Origin: JAPOXR01 sp965214695
GTDB lineage: Bacteria; Pseudomonadota; Alphaproteobacteria; Rhodobacterales; Rhodobacteraceae
Direction of reading: 5' to 3'
DNA length: 64,000 bases
Assembly: GCA_965214695.1 (NCBI GenBank)
Contig: OZ243967.1
Coordinates: 1,178,001-1,242,000 of the forward strand
Shown in pieces: positions 1 to 7,670 of this stretch (positions are counted from its first letter, which is position 1; each line of letters opens with the position of its first letter). The position numbers and the translations under genes were made by a program. Under the pieces are notes generated by a model, which was not told the DNA's origin, ran no database searches, and saw only the letters and a program-made list of their open reading frames with translations.

Positions 1-723
1 CAGGCCGGCAGCCTGCACTCCCAAGACCGCACCGATGGTGCCGCCTTCATTGGCAGTCCAAATGTGCGTGATGTCGGGATTGGCGGTCAGCATTTCAGTG
101 GCAACCTGCGTGGCTTCGTCGGCAATGAAACCTTCTTGGTCCGCGACGATCTCGTAGTCGACCCCCGCTGCGTCCAAGGTAGCAAGGAATCCTGCCTTGC
201 GTTGCTGGCAGGCCTCGTAACGGTCGCAGTGGAGCAAACCGATCCGGGCGGCCTGCCCGGACCCCGCCAACTCATCCGCAGCGACTCCGCCAACTCCCCT
301 GCCCAGCTCGGCCTGGTCGGTGGTGACAAGGCCGCCAGCCAGACGCTCCATGTCCTCGTCCGCCAAGCAGGTGTTGTAGCAGACCACCGGAATGCCGGCA
401 TCGACCACTCGTTCAACGGCAGGCACTGACGCCTCCTGAGATACCGGTGAAATGATCACCGCTGCCACGCCTGCACCGACTGCGGCGTCAAGGAAATTCG
501 ATTCCTGCACAGGGTCGCTCTCCGAATTGTCGGTAATCAGGGTAATGTTTTCCGAAGCGGCACCCTCGAGAATGCCATTCTGAATTTCGCCGAAGAATCC
601 CTGTGAATCGAGGAACAGAACGCCGATCGTGGTCTCCTGTGCGGTTGCACCGCTTGCCCATATCCCGGCCGTCAAGGCAATCACGGCACTAATCCGTTTA
701 CTCGTGCTTGAAATTGGACACAT
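1..723 (-). CDS. Sugar ABC transporter periplasmic binding protein (RbsB-like), 3' end outside window
   Basis: Reading the minus strand from ATG at 723, one frame stays open to the window edge (about 240 codons), so the C-terminal part is missing. The start is preceded by a strong GGGAGGG ribosome-binding site. Residues 1-28 form a signal peptide (basic start, hydrophobic run, Ala-Thr-Ala cleavage-like site). The mature part begins ETTIGVLFLDSQGFFGEIQN and continues with alternating beta strands and helices typical of Peripla_BP_4 (ribose/xylose-binding) proteins, including AAVIISPVSQEA and the later DITHIWTANEGGTIGAV segment. The family delivers a sugar to an ABC permease in the periplasm; which sugar cannot be said. 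The transporter genes would lie beyond base 1. Upstream lies a broken GntR gene and a GntR-type operator overlapping the likely promoter, so the gene may once have been under GntR control. Confidence 0.85.
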   Translation of the reverse strand, partial: MCPISSTSKRISAVIALTAGIWASGATAQETTIGVLFLDSQGFFGEIQNGILEGAASENITLITDNSESDPVQESNFLDAAVGAGVAAVIISPVSQEASVPAVERVVDAGIPVVCYNTCLADEDMERLAGGLVTTDQAELGRGVGGVAADELAGSGQAARIGLLHCDRYEACQQRKAGFLATLDAAGVDYEIVADQEGFIADEATQVATEMLTANPDITHIWTANEGGTIGAVLGVQAAGL

Positions 724-739
724 AGTTCCCTCCCTTGGT

Positions 740-1036
740 TGAAAAAACGCCGCCGGTGATCGCGCACATGCCTGCAAGACCAGCAGATCGAAGCTCTGTC
801 TGACATGCTGAACCGTCCCGACGGCTTCGAGGCGGACCGGCGACCCCAATGATCACCGCCCGGGCACGGAAGTCCACGAGTCTCTCGCCGGAGAGCCGGG
901 TCATCGCTTCACGGACAGGAGTTTTGCTCACCTCGCCCGCATCCGCGCTGGGCGGCAATTCCGGAGAAACGATCCAGCTCCCGATTTCTCGATAGGCTCT
1001 CTCGCCCGCAGAAAGTTCAATCCTTGGCACCGCCAT
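740..1036 (-). pseudogene. Broken GntR-family transcription regulator (N-terminal HTH only)
   Basis: From ATG at 1036 (or 1066) the minus strand encodes a recognisable GntR winged-helix start: AYREIGSWIVSPELPP, then a shortened linker, then KTPVREAMTRLSGERLVDF. Compared with the family, residues between PP and KTPVREA are missing (the first HTH helix is deleted to SADAGEVS), and the ligand-binding FCD domain, normally about 130 residues, is absent. After about residue 60 the frame runs into unrelated residues and into the start of the downstream binding-protein gene; the adjacent frame carries SPVRLEAVGTVQHVRQSFDL, which could be the frameshifted start of the effector domain. A normal protein would be 220-250 residues. 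I therefore call it a decayed local regulator of the sugar uptake genes; an expressed truncated DNA-binding peptide is the less likely alternative. Confidence 0.6.
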
Positions 1037-1073
1037 TTCCCCGCGTACACTTCGGTCCCCGGTCATGTATTCT

Positions 1074-1081
1074 TGTATACA
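1074..1081. promoter_or_regulatory. TGTATACA palindrome, candidate GntR/FCD-type operator
   Basis: The sequence TGTATACA is a perfect 8-bp palindrome inside TTGTATACAT. Operators of FCD-subfamily GntR regulators commonly carry this core. It lies just upstream of the remains of a GntR gene and of the sugar-binding-protein gene, both read leftwards, and on that strand TATACA could double as a -10 box. Function is inferred from position and pattern only. Confidence 0.4.
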
Positions 1082-1379
1082 TGTTGAACGGTGAACACAA
1101 CCCGCCATCTGTCGACAACCGCTCTGTTGACACCCGGGAAGTCCCTTGCCCTCTTCCTGGCGCTGTTCCGGCGCGGACACTGCGGACCGTCACCTTCGGC
1201 AATTGAAAATCCACGAGGCGGTTCCGCATCTGCAAAAAGGTCCAAGAAGTTTCGATCCGGGATGGAGTCTTCAAGGTGACGTGGAGCGGCTGCGATTTCT
1301 CCGACCCCGTCAGAGGCAAGGTCAGGCAGTATTTCGTTCGCATCACCGATTTGCCAGTCGACCGGCACAAAGTGAGACA

Positions 1380-1715
1380 TGAAGTGCCCGCCGGAAAGTC
1401 GGGAAATGAGGCTTCATCGTTTCGGGCGGTCCAGCTTTACAATGCCCATTGCCAGCCTGTCCGGCTGACGATCCACTATCGTTTCCGCCCGTATTTCGAC
1501 ACGCAGGTCGAGCCGGTCTCACGCCGTCCTTCTCCGGGCGGGGTCAATCTCTGCGTCCCCCTGCCTGACGGGTGCCCGCTGACCATCGGGGAATGGCTGA
1601 ACCGACCGGAAGCCCGGATGCTTGCAGTTCGGACCACGCCGGGGTTTGCGAGAGAGGCCCTGTCGAAACTGCGCAGGGTTGTCGATGACGTCCTGCAATC
1701 GGCAACGGTTGACGG
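1380..1715 (+). other. Possible remnant of an insertion-sequence accessory ORF
   Basis: In the frame around 1437-1710 there is protein-like text: LTIHYRFRPYFDTQVEP, VPLPDGCPLTIGEWL, then FAREALSKLRRVVDDVL. The order (beta-rich start with a F/P-rich turn, a 'LPDG...P.W' element, then an L-R-x-L-x-D helix) resembles small accessory proteins that accompany some IS transposases. No start codon or full-length gene can be assigned, and the opposite strand shows nothing convincing here. This is pattern memory, not an alignment, so confidence is low. Confidence 0.25.
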
Positions 1716-1779
1716 AAGGATTCGGCATGAAGCAGCCAGGGAAAGATCCGGCAGAGGGAACTGTTCGACCCGGAGGCCC

Positions 1780-2592
1780 GCTGGACGGCCACGCGCAGCG
1801 AAGCGAGGCGCGACAGCGAGACGTTCGAGGGAATGCAGAGGTTCCTCCATCCTCCCAACGGGGCATTCTGCTGTTGCCTCGCGACCGAGAGATGCAGCGC
1901 ACATCCGGTGGCGCAATTTCCTGCCCGTTCATACCAGGACATCTGCACCACGTTGTCCGGCGGGTAATCCGACAATTCTCAAGAGGAGTGCGGCCGCACT
2001 CAATGCCGCCTCCGTAAGCAGTCGTGGCCGGTAGTTTTTGGTGCCAGGTTGCTGTCACCGAAACGGCGTCCGGGGCGAGGCAGGTTCAGGACCGATTGAT
2101 CAAAATCCGCCAGCAGCATGAGGAAAGTGGTACCGGCCGGAGGTCCCCTGGCCCGTTCCAGCGGATGCCGTTGATCCCGTGTTGAGGATCATGCATCCGG
2201 CGCGCAACTTCCATCAATTCATCGAGCGTTTCCGGCGACGAGAATCCTTCCTGATCGAGGAAGTCCTGCCTGTAGATATGCAATTCCGGCGTCGTCTGGC
2301 CTGGCAATCCGAACAGGGTCGATCCAAACCGTACCGTGCTCAGGGTCTCCGGGCTAAGATCGGGCAGGTCCTGCGACGACGGTGCGGACATGTCCTCGAC
2401 CGGCAGTTTCAGCTTCTTTTCGATCGGTTCCGCCATCCAGCAAGCGTCGCCGATCACGACGTCAAACCGTGATGTGGCCCGCTTGGCATTTTCGCGAATT
2501 TCGTCGTGTCAGGCGGTCCAGGCTGACGGCACACACTTCGACCGGAACGCCGAATTGCACTTCAAGCTGTCTTATCAGTGCTGCTGCCGCAA
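1780..2592 (-). pseudogene. Multiply frameshifted sugar ABC solute-binding protein (extracellular family 1)
   Basis: Pieces of one family-1 solute-binding protein run leftwards in changing frames. About 2590-2525 gives LIRQLEVQFGVPVEVCAVSL; about 2510-2150 gives IRENAKRATSRFDVVIGDAC, then SSPETLDELMEVARRM and HGINGIRWNG; about 2150-2085 resumes in another frame as ARGPPAGTTFLMLLADF; about 1980-1780 gives YPPDNVVQMSWYERAG and GGW-x-NLCIPSNVSLSRLA. These fall in the correct order for one binding protein of about 420 residues, so at least three frameshifts or small deletions have occurred. The signal peptide and the first 40 or so residues are missing: the similarity stops at about 2592, exactly where a DUF4338 fragment begins on the other strand. 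I infer a dead sugar-uptake gene truncated by insertion or recombination. Confidence 0.65.
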
Positions 2593-2831
2593 GAAAGCAT
2601 CAGGTGCGGGAGGACTGGCAGCAGCACTACGGTGTGAGCCCGGTGCTGATGGAGAGTTTTGTTGAAATCCCGCGTTTCACCGGGGCCGTCTACCGGGCGG
2701 CCGGATGGGTACATGTCGGCACCACGCAGGGGCGGGGCAAGTATGACCGGACGCATGAATGCGCCAAGCCGAGGAAGGATATCTGGCTGTGTCCGCTCAG
2801 GAGAGACTGGAAGCGGGTGCTGAACGGCTGA
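2592..2831 (+). pseudogene. 3' fragment of a DUF4338 (DruA-like) gene
   Basis: The last 79 residues of a frame ending at 2831 match the end of the DUF4338 family as I know it: VREDWQQHYGVSPVLMESFV, then FTGAVYRAAGWVHVGTTQGR, then KPRKDIWLCPLRRDWKRVL. Full-length members have about 300-400 residues; DruA of the Druantia defence system carries this domain, but most genomic copies behave like scattered mobile-element genes. No N-terminal part is visible upstream, where the sequence changes abruptly into a broken binding-protein gene on the other strand. A codon run upstream in the same frame (2382-2591) is the shadow of that pseudogene. I call it a relic; no other Druantia gene is present. Confidence 0.6.
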
Positions 2832-3037
2832 GGGTGGTCAGTGCCGCGAGTGATGGTCCGCAAATGCTGGCAGGATGGGCAATCACGGCTTGGGCGAACG
2901 GTTACCCCCAGAATTTAACATCGGCTATGGCGGAGGAAATGACACACGCGCCCAACTCTCTCTCGTGCCAGTGTCAGACCCCGAGGGACCGACGCGAAAT
3001 CCTGCGCAATTCTGACGCTCATTGGCAAATCAGCCGA

Positions 3038-3355
3038 TCAGCCGAGCCCGAAGTCATCCCGGAAGCGGTCGATCTGATGCATGCGCTCATGTAGGATGGT
3101 CACGATCCCGATGTCGCCATTCGAAAGATGGCGCCAGTAGACAAAATGGCGCTCGTAGCGAAAGAAGAACCCCTCGACGCCGAACTCGGCCGGAATAGGC
3201 TTTGACACGACACCGTGGGCGGCGATTTTGTCAAAAGCTGCGAACAAGCCGGAGATGTATGTCTCGGCCTGGTCGTCGCCCCACCTGTCCCGAGTGTAGC
3301 GGTAGATGTCATCAAGACGGTGGGACGCCCCTTCCTGGATACGGATGGCAGGCAC
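3038..3355 (-). CDS. parE: RelE/ParE-family toxin
   Basis: A 105-residue protein if begun at GTG 3355, five bases after the antitoxin stop; an upstream TTG at 3379 would overlap the antitoxin by 20 bases. The text ASHRLDDIYRYTRDRWG, AETYISGLFAAFDKIA, EGFFFRYERHFVYWRHLS and DIGIVTILHERMHQIDRF shows the ParE fold: two N-terminal helices, the F-x-R-Y-x-x-H-x-x-Y-W core and the I-L-H-E-x-M strand. ParE toxins poison DNA gyrase. Length and order (antitoxin first, toxin second, near-overlap) are those of a type II toxin-antitoxin operon. No frameshift is visible, so the toxin is probably functional. The pair sits in a decayed accessory region and may help keep it in place. Confidence 0.9.
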   Translation of the reverse strand: MPAIRIQEGASHRLDDIYRYTRDRWGDDQAETYISGLFAAFDKIAAHGVVSKPIPAEFGVEGFFFRYERHFVYWRHLSNGDIGIVTILHERMHQIDRFRDDFGLG

Positions 3356-3359
3356 CGGG

Positions 3360-3614
3360 TCAGGTCCGGTTCCGCGCAATCACCTCGGCCGTCGTCAATG
3401 ACTGATATGTCTCCTCCGGGGCTGCGAAGGCGTGGGCTAGTTCGGCCTTCAACCTGTTGAAGGCATCTGCCTCGGCCCGCTCCTTGTCACGTCGGATCAG
3501 GTCGCGGATGTATTCGCTGACGTTCTCATAGGATCCGTCATCGCCCACGTTGGCCGCCACGAAGTCGCTCAGAGGCCCACCAAGGCGGACGGTCATCGTT
3601 GTTGTTCTGGACAT
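3360..3614 (-). CDS. parD: ParD-type ribbon-helix-helix antitoxin
   Basis: Starting at ATG 3614, preceded by GAGAGG, the gene gives 84 residues. The N-terminal half TTTMTVRLGGPLSDFVAANV followed by YENVSEYIRDLIRRDKERAE is a CopG/ParD ribbon-helix-helix DNA-binding domain; the S-E-Y-[IV]-R-D-L-I-R-R-D motif is diagnostic for the CC2985-type ParD family. The C-terminal part, about residues 48-84, is the flexible toxin-wrapping helix. It neutralises the ParE toxin encoded immediately downstream and, as in other parDE pairs, would repress the shared promoter. An in-frame longer start at 3665 is possible but lacks support. Confidence 0.9.
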   Translation of the reverse strand: MSRTTTMTVRLGGPLSDFVAANVGDDGSYENVSEYIRDLIRRDKERAEADAFNRLKAELAHAFAAPEETYQSLTTAEVIARNRT

Positions 3615-3710
3615 GACAGAGCACCTCTCACCTCTTGAGTATTCAATATAACCAACAACGCACACGAAACAAGCCGTCGATCATCCGCCTTCCCGGCCCA
3701 GGAAACTCAG

Positions 3711-3995
3711 TCAGCCTTCCGCTTCTTCGACGATATGGCGGCCGGCCAGCACAAGAACAACATAGGGCACAGCATCGGAATACCGCGCGAGGGCGGTCAG
3801 GTGACCGCCGCTCGGCCCCCGCTCGCCAGAGAAACAGTATTTCACCGTGCGTTCGCCGGCGCCCGTCCACCGCATGGCCATTTTGATCGCCCTGTGTGTG
3901 CCGTTCAACTCTTTGTGCAGTGCCATCGCTATGGCGGCCCGATAATCGGTAGGATCTTCGACCAGGTGCACAAATGTGCCCATTTTCACGCGCAT
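3711..3995 (-). CDS. Small HTH-like protein of the type found near integrated elements
   Basis: Chosen start is ATG 3995, preceded by GGAGAAGGA at good spacing; ATG 4013 would add six residues. The 94-residue product contains DYRAAIAMALHKELNGTHRA, then MRWTGAGERTVKYCFSGERG and PSGGHLTALARYSDAVPYVV. I recall short alphaproteobacterial proteins with this layout (helix, W-T-G-A-x-E-R-T-x-K-x-W-x-x-G, helix), which look like helix-turn-helix DNA-binding proteins and are often found in genomic islands. Here the usual Trp in the recognition-helix region is Cys (KYC). Function is not known; a role in regulation or excision of an element is a guess based on the nearby tRNA-Ser. Confidence 0.5.
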   Translation of the reverse strand: MRVKMGTFVHLVEDPTDYRAAIAMALHKELNGTHRAIKMAMRWTGAGERTVKYCFSGERGPSGGHLTALARYSDAVPYVVLVLAGRHIVEEAEG

Positions 3996-4013
3996 TTCCA
4001 CGTCCTTCTCCAT

Positions 4014-4632
4014 TGATCCAATGAAGAACCATGAAAATGGCAGGAGGCGAGTGCGTTGGCGGTGGCATGGGGGCCACAGCATTGTTTGAAGTCGCCGAAC
4101 CCCGATGAAACGAATTCAAATTGAGCGTTATCTGGCTGAGGCACTGATAACCCGGCATCTGCAGAAGACGATTTTCGCGAATGCCGGGTTTCTTGTTGGA
4201 CGCAACGTGCAAATGGCAGTCATTTGACAACTCGCAGAACAGTCTGAAAAGTCCGGCGACCCAGTCATAACTGTTCCGTACAGCGAGGGCTCTGAAAAGT
4301 CCGGCGACCCAGTCATAACTGTTCCGTACAGCGAGGGCCTGGTTACTGCCCAGCTTGACCACCCTACACCCATCCATTGGATTGGCATCGAATTGCGCTA
4401 TCGGATGCACCTTCGAAATGGGCGCTCGATCAAGAACAGCAAAGTACTGAAATCCCAAGTTCTATTGAAAGCGTCCTTCAGGAGGCCCAGGGCGGTTGAT
4501 TATAGGAAAATCGGATTCAGAGACCGACTTTGGGTGATTTGGCTGTCTCTAAAGGGCGCTTGCTAAACCCCTATGAAACCAAAAGAAAAGTGGGCCTCAT
4601 TAATTCCCATGATCGGTTTCGGCAAGTGTAAG
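4014..4632. other. Gene-poor stretch between the HTH gene and tRNA-Ser
   Basis: Apart from the 48-bp tandem repeat at 4243-4338 I see no convincing gene. Both minus-strand frames through it stay open, but their products show no recognisable domain. Its position directly downstream of a tRNA 3' end fits the remnant of an integrated element; no integrase is visible. Confidence 0.4.
4243..4338. repeat. Perfect 48-bp tandem direct repeat (two copies)
   Basis: Bases 4243-4290 and 4291-4338 are identical, head to tail, beginning TCTGAAAAGTCCGGCGACCC. The unit is 48 bp (16 codons), so the duplication keeps an open minus-strand frame, giving a repeated ALAVRNSYDWVAGLF segment. There is no spacer, so this is not a CRISPR. 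Perfect identity points to a recent slippage or recombination event. Confidence 0.95.
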
Positions 4633-4722
4633 TGGCGGAGACGGAGGGATTCGAACCCTCGAGACGGTTTCCCGCCTACTCCCTTAGCAGGGGAGCGCCT
4701 TCGACCACTCGGCCACGTCTCC
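4633..4722 (-). tRNA. tRNA-Ser (anticodon GCU)
   Basis: The minus strand from 4722 gives a 90-nt class II tRNA: acceptor stem GGAGACG pairing with CGTCTCC, discriminator G and an encoded CCA; a D-arm GCCGAGTGGTCGAAGGC; anticodon loop CTGCTAAGG with GCT; a long variable arm; and T-arm GGTTCGAATCC. It reads AGC/AGU serine codons. The decayed region at 1-4632 begins at its 3' end, a favoured integration position, though I found no duplicate of the tRNA 3' end in the window. Confidence 0.97.
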
Positions 4723-4729
4723 ACCGACC

Positions 4730-4759
4730 GTAATAGTGTCAACCATCGATACAGGGCAA
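4730..4759 (-). promoter_or_regulatory. Putative promoter of tRNA-Ser
   Basis: On the minus strand TTGCCC (4759-4754) and TATTAC (4735-4730) are separated by 18 bp, with the -10 box about 8 bp from the tRNA 5' end. Spacing is right; the -35 box is imperfect. Confidence 0.4.
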
Positions 4760-4906
4760 GTGGGTAATTCCGGCCCGGACGGGGCGGGAAATGCTGGTCC
4801 GTTGGCAGGTCATGCCACGGTCCGGAGGTGGTTGCCGCCGGCATTACCGGCGGGGATGGTGGTGGATCCCGACAATTTCGGCTGACAACTCCTGCCCAAA
4901 CGCGGT

Positions 4907-4935
4907 TTGCCGAGTCACTGCTTGTGTGCGATATC
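4907..4935 (+). promoter_or_regulatory. Possible promoter of preT-preA
   Basis: TTGCCG (4907-4912) and GATATC (4930-4935) lie 17 bp apart, 39 bp before the chosen TTG start of preT. Both boxes match the consensus only partly, so this is tentative. Confidence 0.3.
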
Positions 4936-4973
4936 TTCCGTTCATCAGGTGCATTGAGTCGAGGAGTCCAGAT

Positions 4974-6311
4974 TTGCAGAATTCGCGTCACGCCCCTGGC
5001 GTGCTGACGTCAAGGCAGGAGGCGGAGGAATACAGGGACAACTTTGCCGACCTGCATCCGCCGCTGTCGGACCGGGAGGCGCTGGTTGCCGCCGACCGCT
5101 GCTATTTTTGCCATGATGCACCATGTGTCGAGGCCTGCCCGACCGGCATCGACATACCGCTGTTCATCCGGCAGATTTCAACGAGTGCCAGCAAGGCCGC
5201 GGCCATGACCATATTCGACAGCAACATTCTCGGGGGAATGTGCGCCCGCGTATGCCCGACCGAAACGTTGTGCGAGGAAGTCTGCGTCCGCCAGACCTCC
5301 GAGGGAAGCCCGGTCGAGATCGGGCGTTTGCAGCGCCATGCCACCGATGCGCAGATGGCGACGGGCACCCATCCCTACCGGCGGGCAGCGCCGACCGGGA
5401 AATCGGTTGCCGTCATCGGGGCCGGGCCAGCCGGCCTGGCCTGTGCCCACCGCCTGGCGATGAAGGGTCATGACGTGTCGGTGTTCGAGACCCGCCCCAA
5501 GGGCGGCGGCCTCAATGAATACGGGATTGCTGCCTACAAGACCGTCAACGATTTTGCTGCCGCCGAACTCGACTGGCTGCTGGGCATCGGCGGCATTTCG
5601 CTCCATGGCGACACGCCGCCTGTGGATGCCGGCCAGCTGGACGAACTGTGCGCCGACCATGATGCGATATTCCTTGCCATCGGCCTGGCCGGGGTCAACT
5701 CGCTGGGCATCGGCGATGACGACCTGGAGAATGCCAGGGATGCGGTCGATTTCATCGCCGAGTTGCGGCAGTCGCCCGATCTATCCCGGATTCCGATCGG
5801 ACGTCATGTCGTCGTTCTCGGCGGCGGCATGACGGCCATCGACGCCGCGGTCCAGTCGAAGCTGCTCGGGGCGGAGACGGTCACCATCGCCTATCGGGGC
5901 GACCGCTCGCGCATGAGCGCGTCGCAATATGAACAGGATCTGGCGACGTCGAAGGGGGTCCGGATCCTGACCAACATGCGGCCAGTCCGGGTGGTTGGCG
6001 AGGGCCAGGTCGAGGCCATCGAACTCATGCGGACCGAAACCGGTCCGGACGGGCTGCGCGATACCGGCGAGCGGTCGCGGCTTGTCGCCGACCAGCTGTT
6101 CCGGGCCATCGGCCAGCGGCTGACCTTCGATGCCGCAGGGCTGAAGACCGAGGGTGGCAAGATCTGCGTGTCGGGGTCCGGCAGGACCAGCATGCAGGGG
6201 GTCTGGGCCGGTGGAGACTGCGCGTCCGGTGGAGATGATTTGACCGTTACCGCCGTTGCCCAGGGTCGCGATGCGGCAGATGACATCCATGCCTGCCTGT
6301 CGGACAACTGA
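4974..6311 (+). CDS. preT: NAD(P)-dependent dihydropyrimidine dehydrogenase, flavin/FeS subunit PreT
   Basis: PreT takes electrons from NAD(P)H and passes them to PreA, which reduces uracil or thymine in the first step of reductive pyrimidine breakdown. I chose TTG 4974 because GAGGAG lies seven bases upstream; this gives 445 residues, the family length. The longer in-frame reading from 4791 adds 61 residues without family character. Residues 43-55 (CYFCHDAPCVEAC) and 90-104 (C, C, C, C in GGMCARVCPTETLCEEVC) bind two [4Fe-4S] clusters, as in the GltD family. The FAD site is VAVIGAGPAGLACA at about 146-158; the NAD(P)H site is VVVLGGGMTAIDAA near 265. A late WAGGDCASGGDDLTVTAVAQ is the conserved FAD C-terminal motif. 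preA follows after 27 bases. Confidence 0.95.
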   Translation: MQNSRHAPGVLTSRQEAEEYRDNFADLHPPLSDREALVAADRCYFCHDAPCVEACPTGIDIPLFIRQISTSASKAAAMTIFDSNILGGMCARVCPTETLCEEVCVRQTSEGSPVEIGRLQRHATDAQMATGTHPYRRAAPTGKSVAVIGAGPAGLACAHRLAMKGHDVSVFETRPKGGGLNEYGIAAYKTVNDFAAAELDWLLGIGGISLHGDTPPVDAGQLDELCADHDAIFLAIGLAGVNSLGIGDDDLENARDAVDFIAELRQSPDLSRIPIGRHVVVLGGGMTAIDAAVQSKLLGAETVTIAYRGDRSRMSASQYEQDLATSKGVRILTNMRPVRVVGEGQVEAIELMRTETGPDGLRDTGERSRLVADQLFRAIGQRLTFDAAGLKTEGGKICVSGSGRTSMQGVWAGGDCASGGDDLTVTAVAQGRDAADDIHACLSDN

Positions 6312-6338
6312 CTGAATTTCCTGTCACGGAGCAAGATC

Positions 6339-7670
6339 ATGTCCCTGTTGAATTCGGAATTCCTCGGAATCAGGTCACCCAACCCGTTCTGGCTGGCCTC
6401 GGCGCCGCCAACCGACAAGGAATACAATGTCCGCCGGGCCTTCGAGGCCGGATGGGGCGGTGTCGTCTGGAAGACGCTTGGCCTTGATCCGCATATCGTC
6501 AATGTCAACGGCCCGCGCTACGGTGCGGTCTGGGGCCCGGATCGCTCACTGATGGGCCTCAACAACATCGAGCTCATTACCGACCGGCCGCTGGCCACCA
6601 ACCTGGCGGAGATCAAGACCCTGAAGCGGGAATACCCCGACCGGGCGATCGTCGTCAGCCTGATGGTTCCATGCGACGAGGATTCGTGGAAATCGATCCT
6701 GCCGAGCGTGGAGGACACCAATGCCGATGGCGTCGAACTCAATTTCGGCTGTCCGCACGGCATGAGCGAGCGGGGAATGGGATCGGCGGTCGGCCAGGTG
6801 CCGGACTATATCGAGATGGTCACGCGGTGGGTGAAGGCCAATACGAGAATGCCGGTCATCGTCAAGCTGACCCCCAACATCACCGATATCAGGTTTCCGG
6901 CCCGGGCGGCCAGGGCCGGCGGTGCCGATGCAGTCTCGCTGATCAATACCGTCTCGTCGATTACCGGGGTCGACCTCGACACCTTCAGCCCCGAGCCGTC
7001 GATTGACGGCAAGGGATCGCATGGTGGCTATTGCGGACCCGCGGTCAAGCCCATCGCCCTCAACATGGTGGCGGAAATTGCCCGCGACCCGGAGACCAAC
7101 GGCTTGCCGATCTCCGGGATTGGCGGCATTTCCACCTGGCGCGATGCCGCCGAGTTCATCGCCCTCGGGGCAGGAAACGTCCAGATCTGCACCGCGGCGA
7201 TGACCTTCGGGTTCCGGATCATCGGTGAGCTTGTCTCCGGCCTCGAATTGTGGATGACCGAAAAGGGCTACTCGTCGATCTCCGAGTTCCAGGGGCGGGC
7301 GGCAGCCAATGTCACCGACTGGCAGTATCTCAACCTCAATTACGTGACCAAGGCCAGGATCGACCAGGATCTCTGCATCAAGTGTGGCCGGTGTTTCGCC
7401 GCCTGCGAGGATACGTCGCACCAGGCCATCATCATCAGGCCGGGACGGGTATTCGAGGTCATCGACGAGGAGTGCGTGGCCTGCAATCTCTGCGTCAATG
7501 TCTGCCCGGTGGAAAACTGCATCACCATGGAGGAGCTGCAGCCCGGTGACACTGATCTCAGAACCGGCGTCGAGATCGACGGCAGCTACCGCAACTGGAC
7601 CGTCCACCCCAACAATCCGATGGCAGGCACGCAGGACACGCCTGCCGGCACCTGCGTGCGGGACGGGTAG
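6339..7670 (+). CDS. preA: Dihydropyrimidine dehydrogenase catalytic subunit PreA
   Basis: PreA holds FMN and reduces uracil/thymine to the 5,6-dihydro compounds in the cytoplasm. The ATG at 6339 follows GGAGCAAGATC. The 443-residue protein starts with a TIM-barrel dihydroorotate-dehydrogenase-like domain: substrate/FMN motifs NFGCPHGMSERGMG with the catalytic Cys138, KLTPNITDI, INTVSSI and GIGGISTWRDA. The C-terminus carries a bacterial ferredoxin pair, CIKCGRCFAAC (from residue 346) and CVACNLCVNVCPVENC, which take electrons from PreT. Every key residue I know from DPD enzymes is present. It forms an operon with preT. The rest of the pathway (dihydropyrimidinase, carbamoyl-beta-alanine hydrolase, aminotransferase) lies on the same strand from 14092, separated by a divergent TRAP locus. 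Confidence 0.96.
   Translation: MSLLNSEFLGIRSPNPFWLASAPPTDKEYNVRRAFEAGWGGVVWKTLGLDPHIVNVNGPRYGAVWGPDRSLMGLNNIELITDRPLATNLAEIKTLKREYPDRAIVVSLMVPCDEDSWKSILPSVEDTNADGVELNFGCPHGMSERGMGSAVGQVPDYIEMVTRWVKANTRMPVIVKLTPNITDIRFPARAARAGGADAVSLINTVSSITGVDLDTFSPEPSIDGKGSHGGYCGPAVKPIALNMVAEIARDPETNGLPISGIGGISTWRDAAEFIALGAGNVQICTAAMTFGFRIIGELVSGLELWMTEKGYSSISEFQGRAAANVTDWQYLNLNYVTKARIDQDLCIKCGRCFAACEDTSHQAIIIRPGRVFEVIDEECVACNLCVNVCPVENCITMEELQPGDTDLRTGVEIDGSYRNWTVHPNNPMAGTQDTPAGTCVRDG

Noticed and set aside
1276..2034. Single plus-strand gene of 252 residues
   Set aside because: Only the first half looks protein-like; the rest is the antisense shadow of the binding-protein pseudogene. Kept only as a possible fragment at 1380-1715.
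2592..2831. Druantia defence system
   Set aside because: Only the last 80 codons of a DUF4338 gene remain and no other Druantia gene is near.
4243..4338. CRISPR-like repeat
   Set aside because: Only two copies, joined without a spacer, 48 bp long; a tandem duplication, not a CRISPR.
4633..4722. Attachment-site duplicate of the tRNA-Ser 3' end
   Set aside because: I looked for a second copy of the T-arm/acceptor sequence in the window and found none; the other site may lie beyond base 1.
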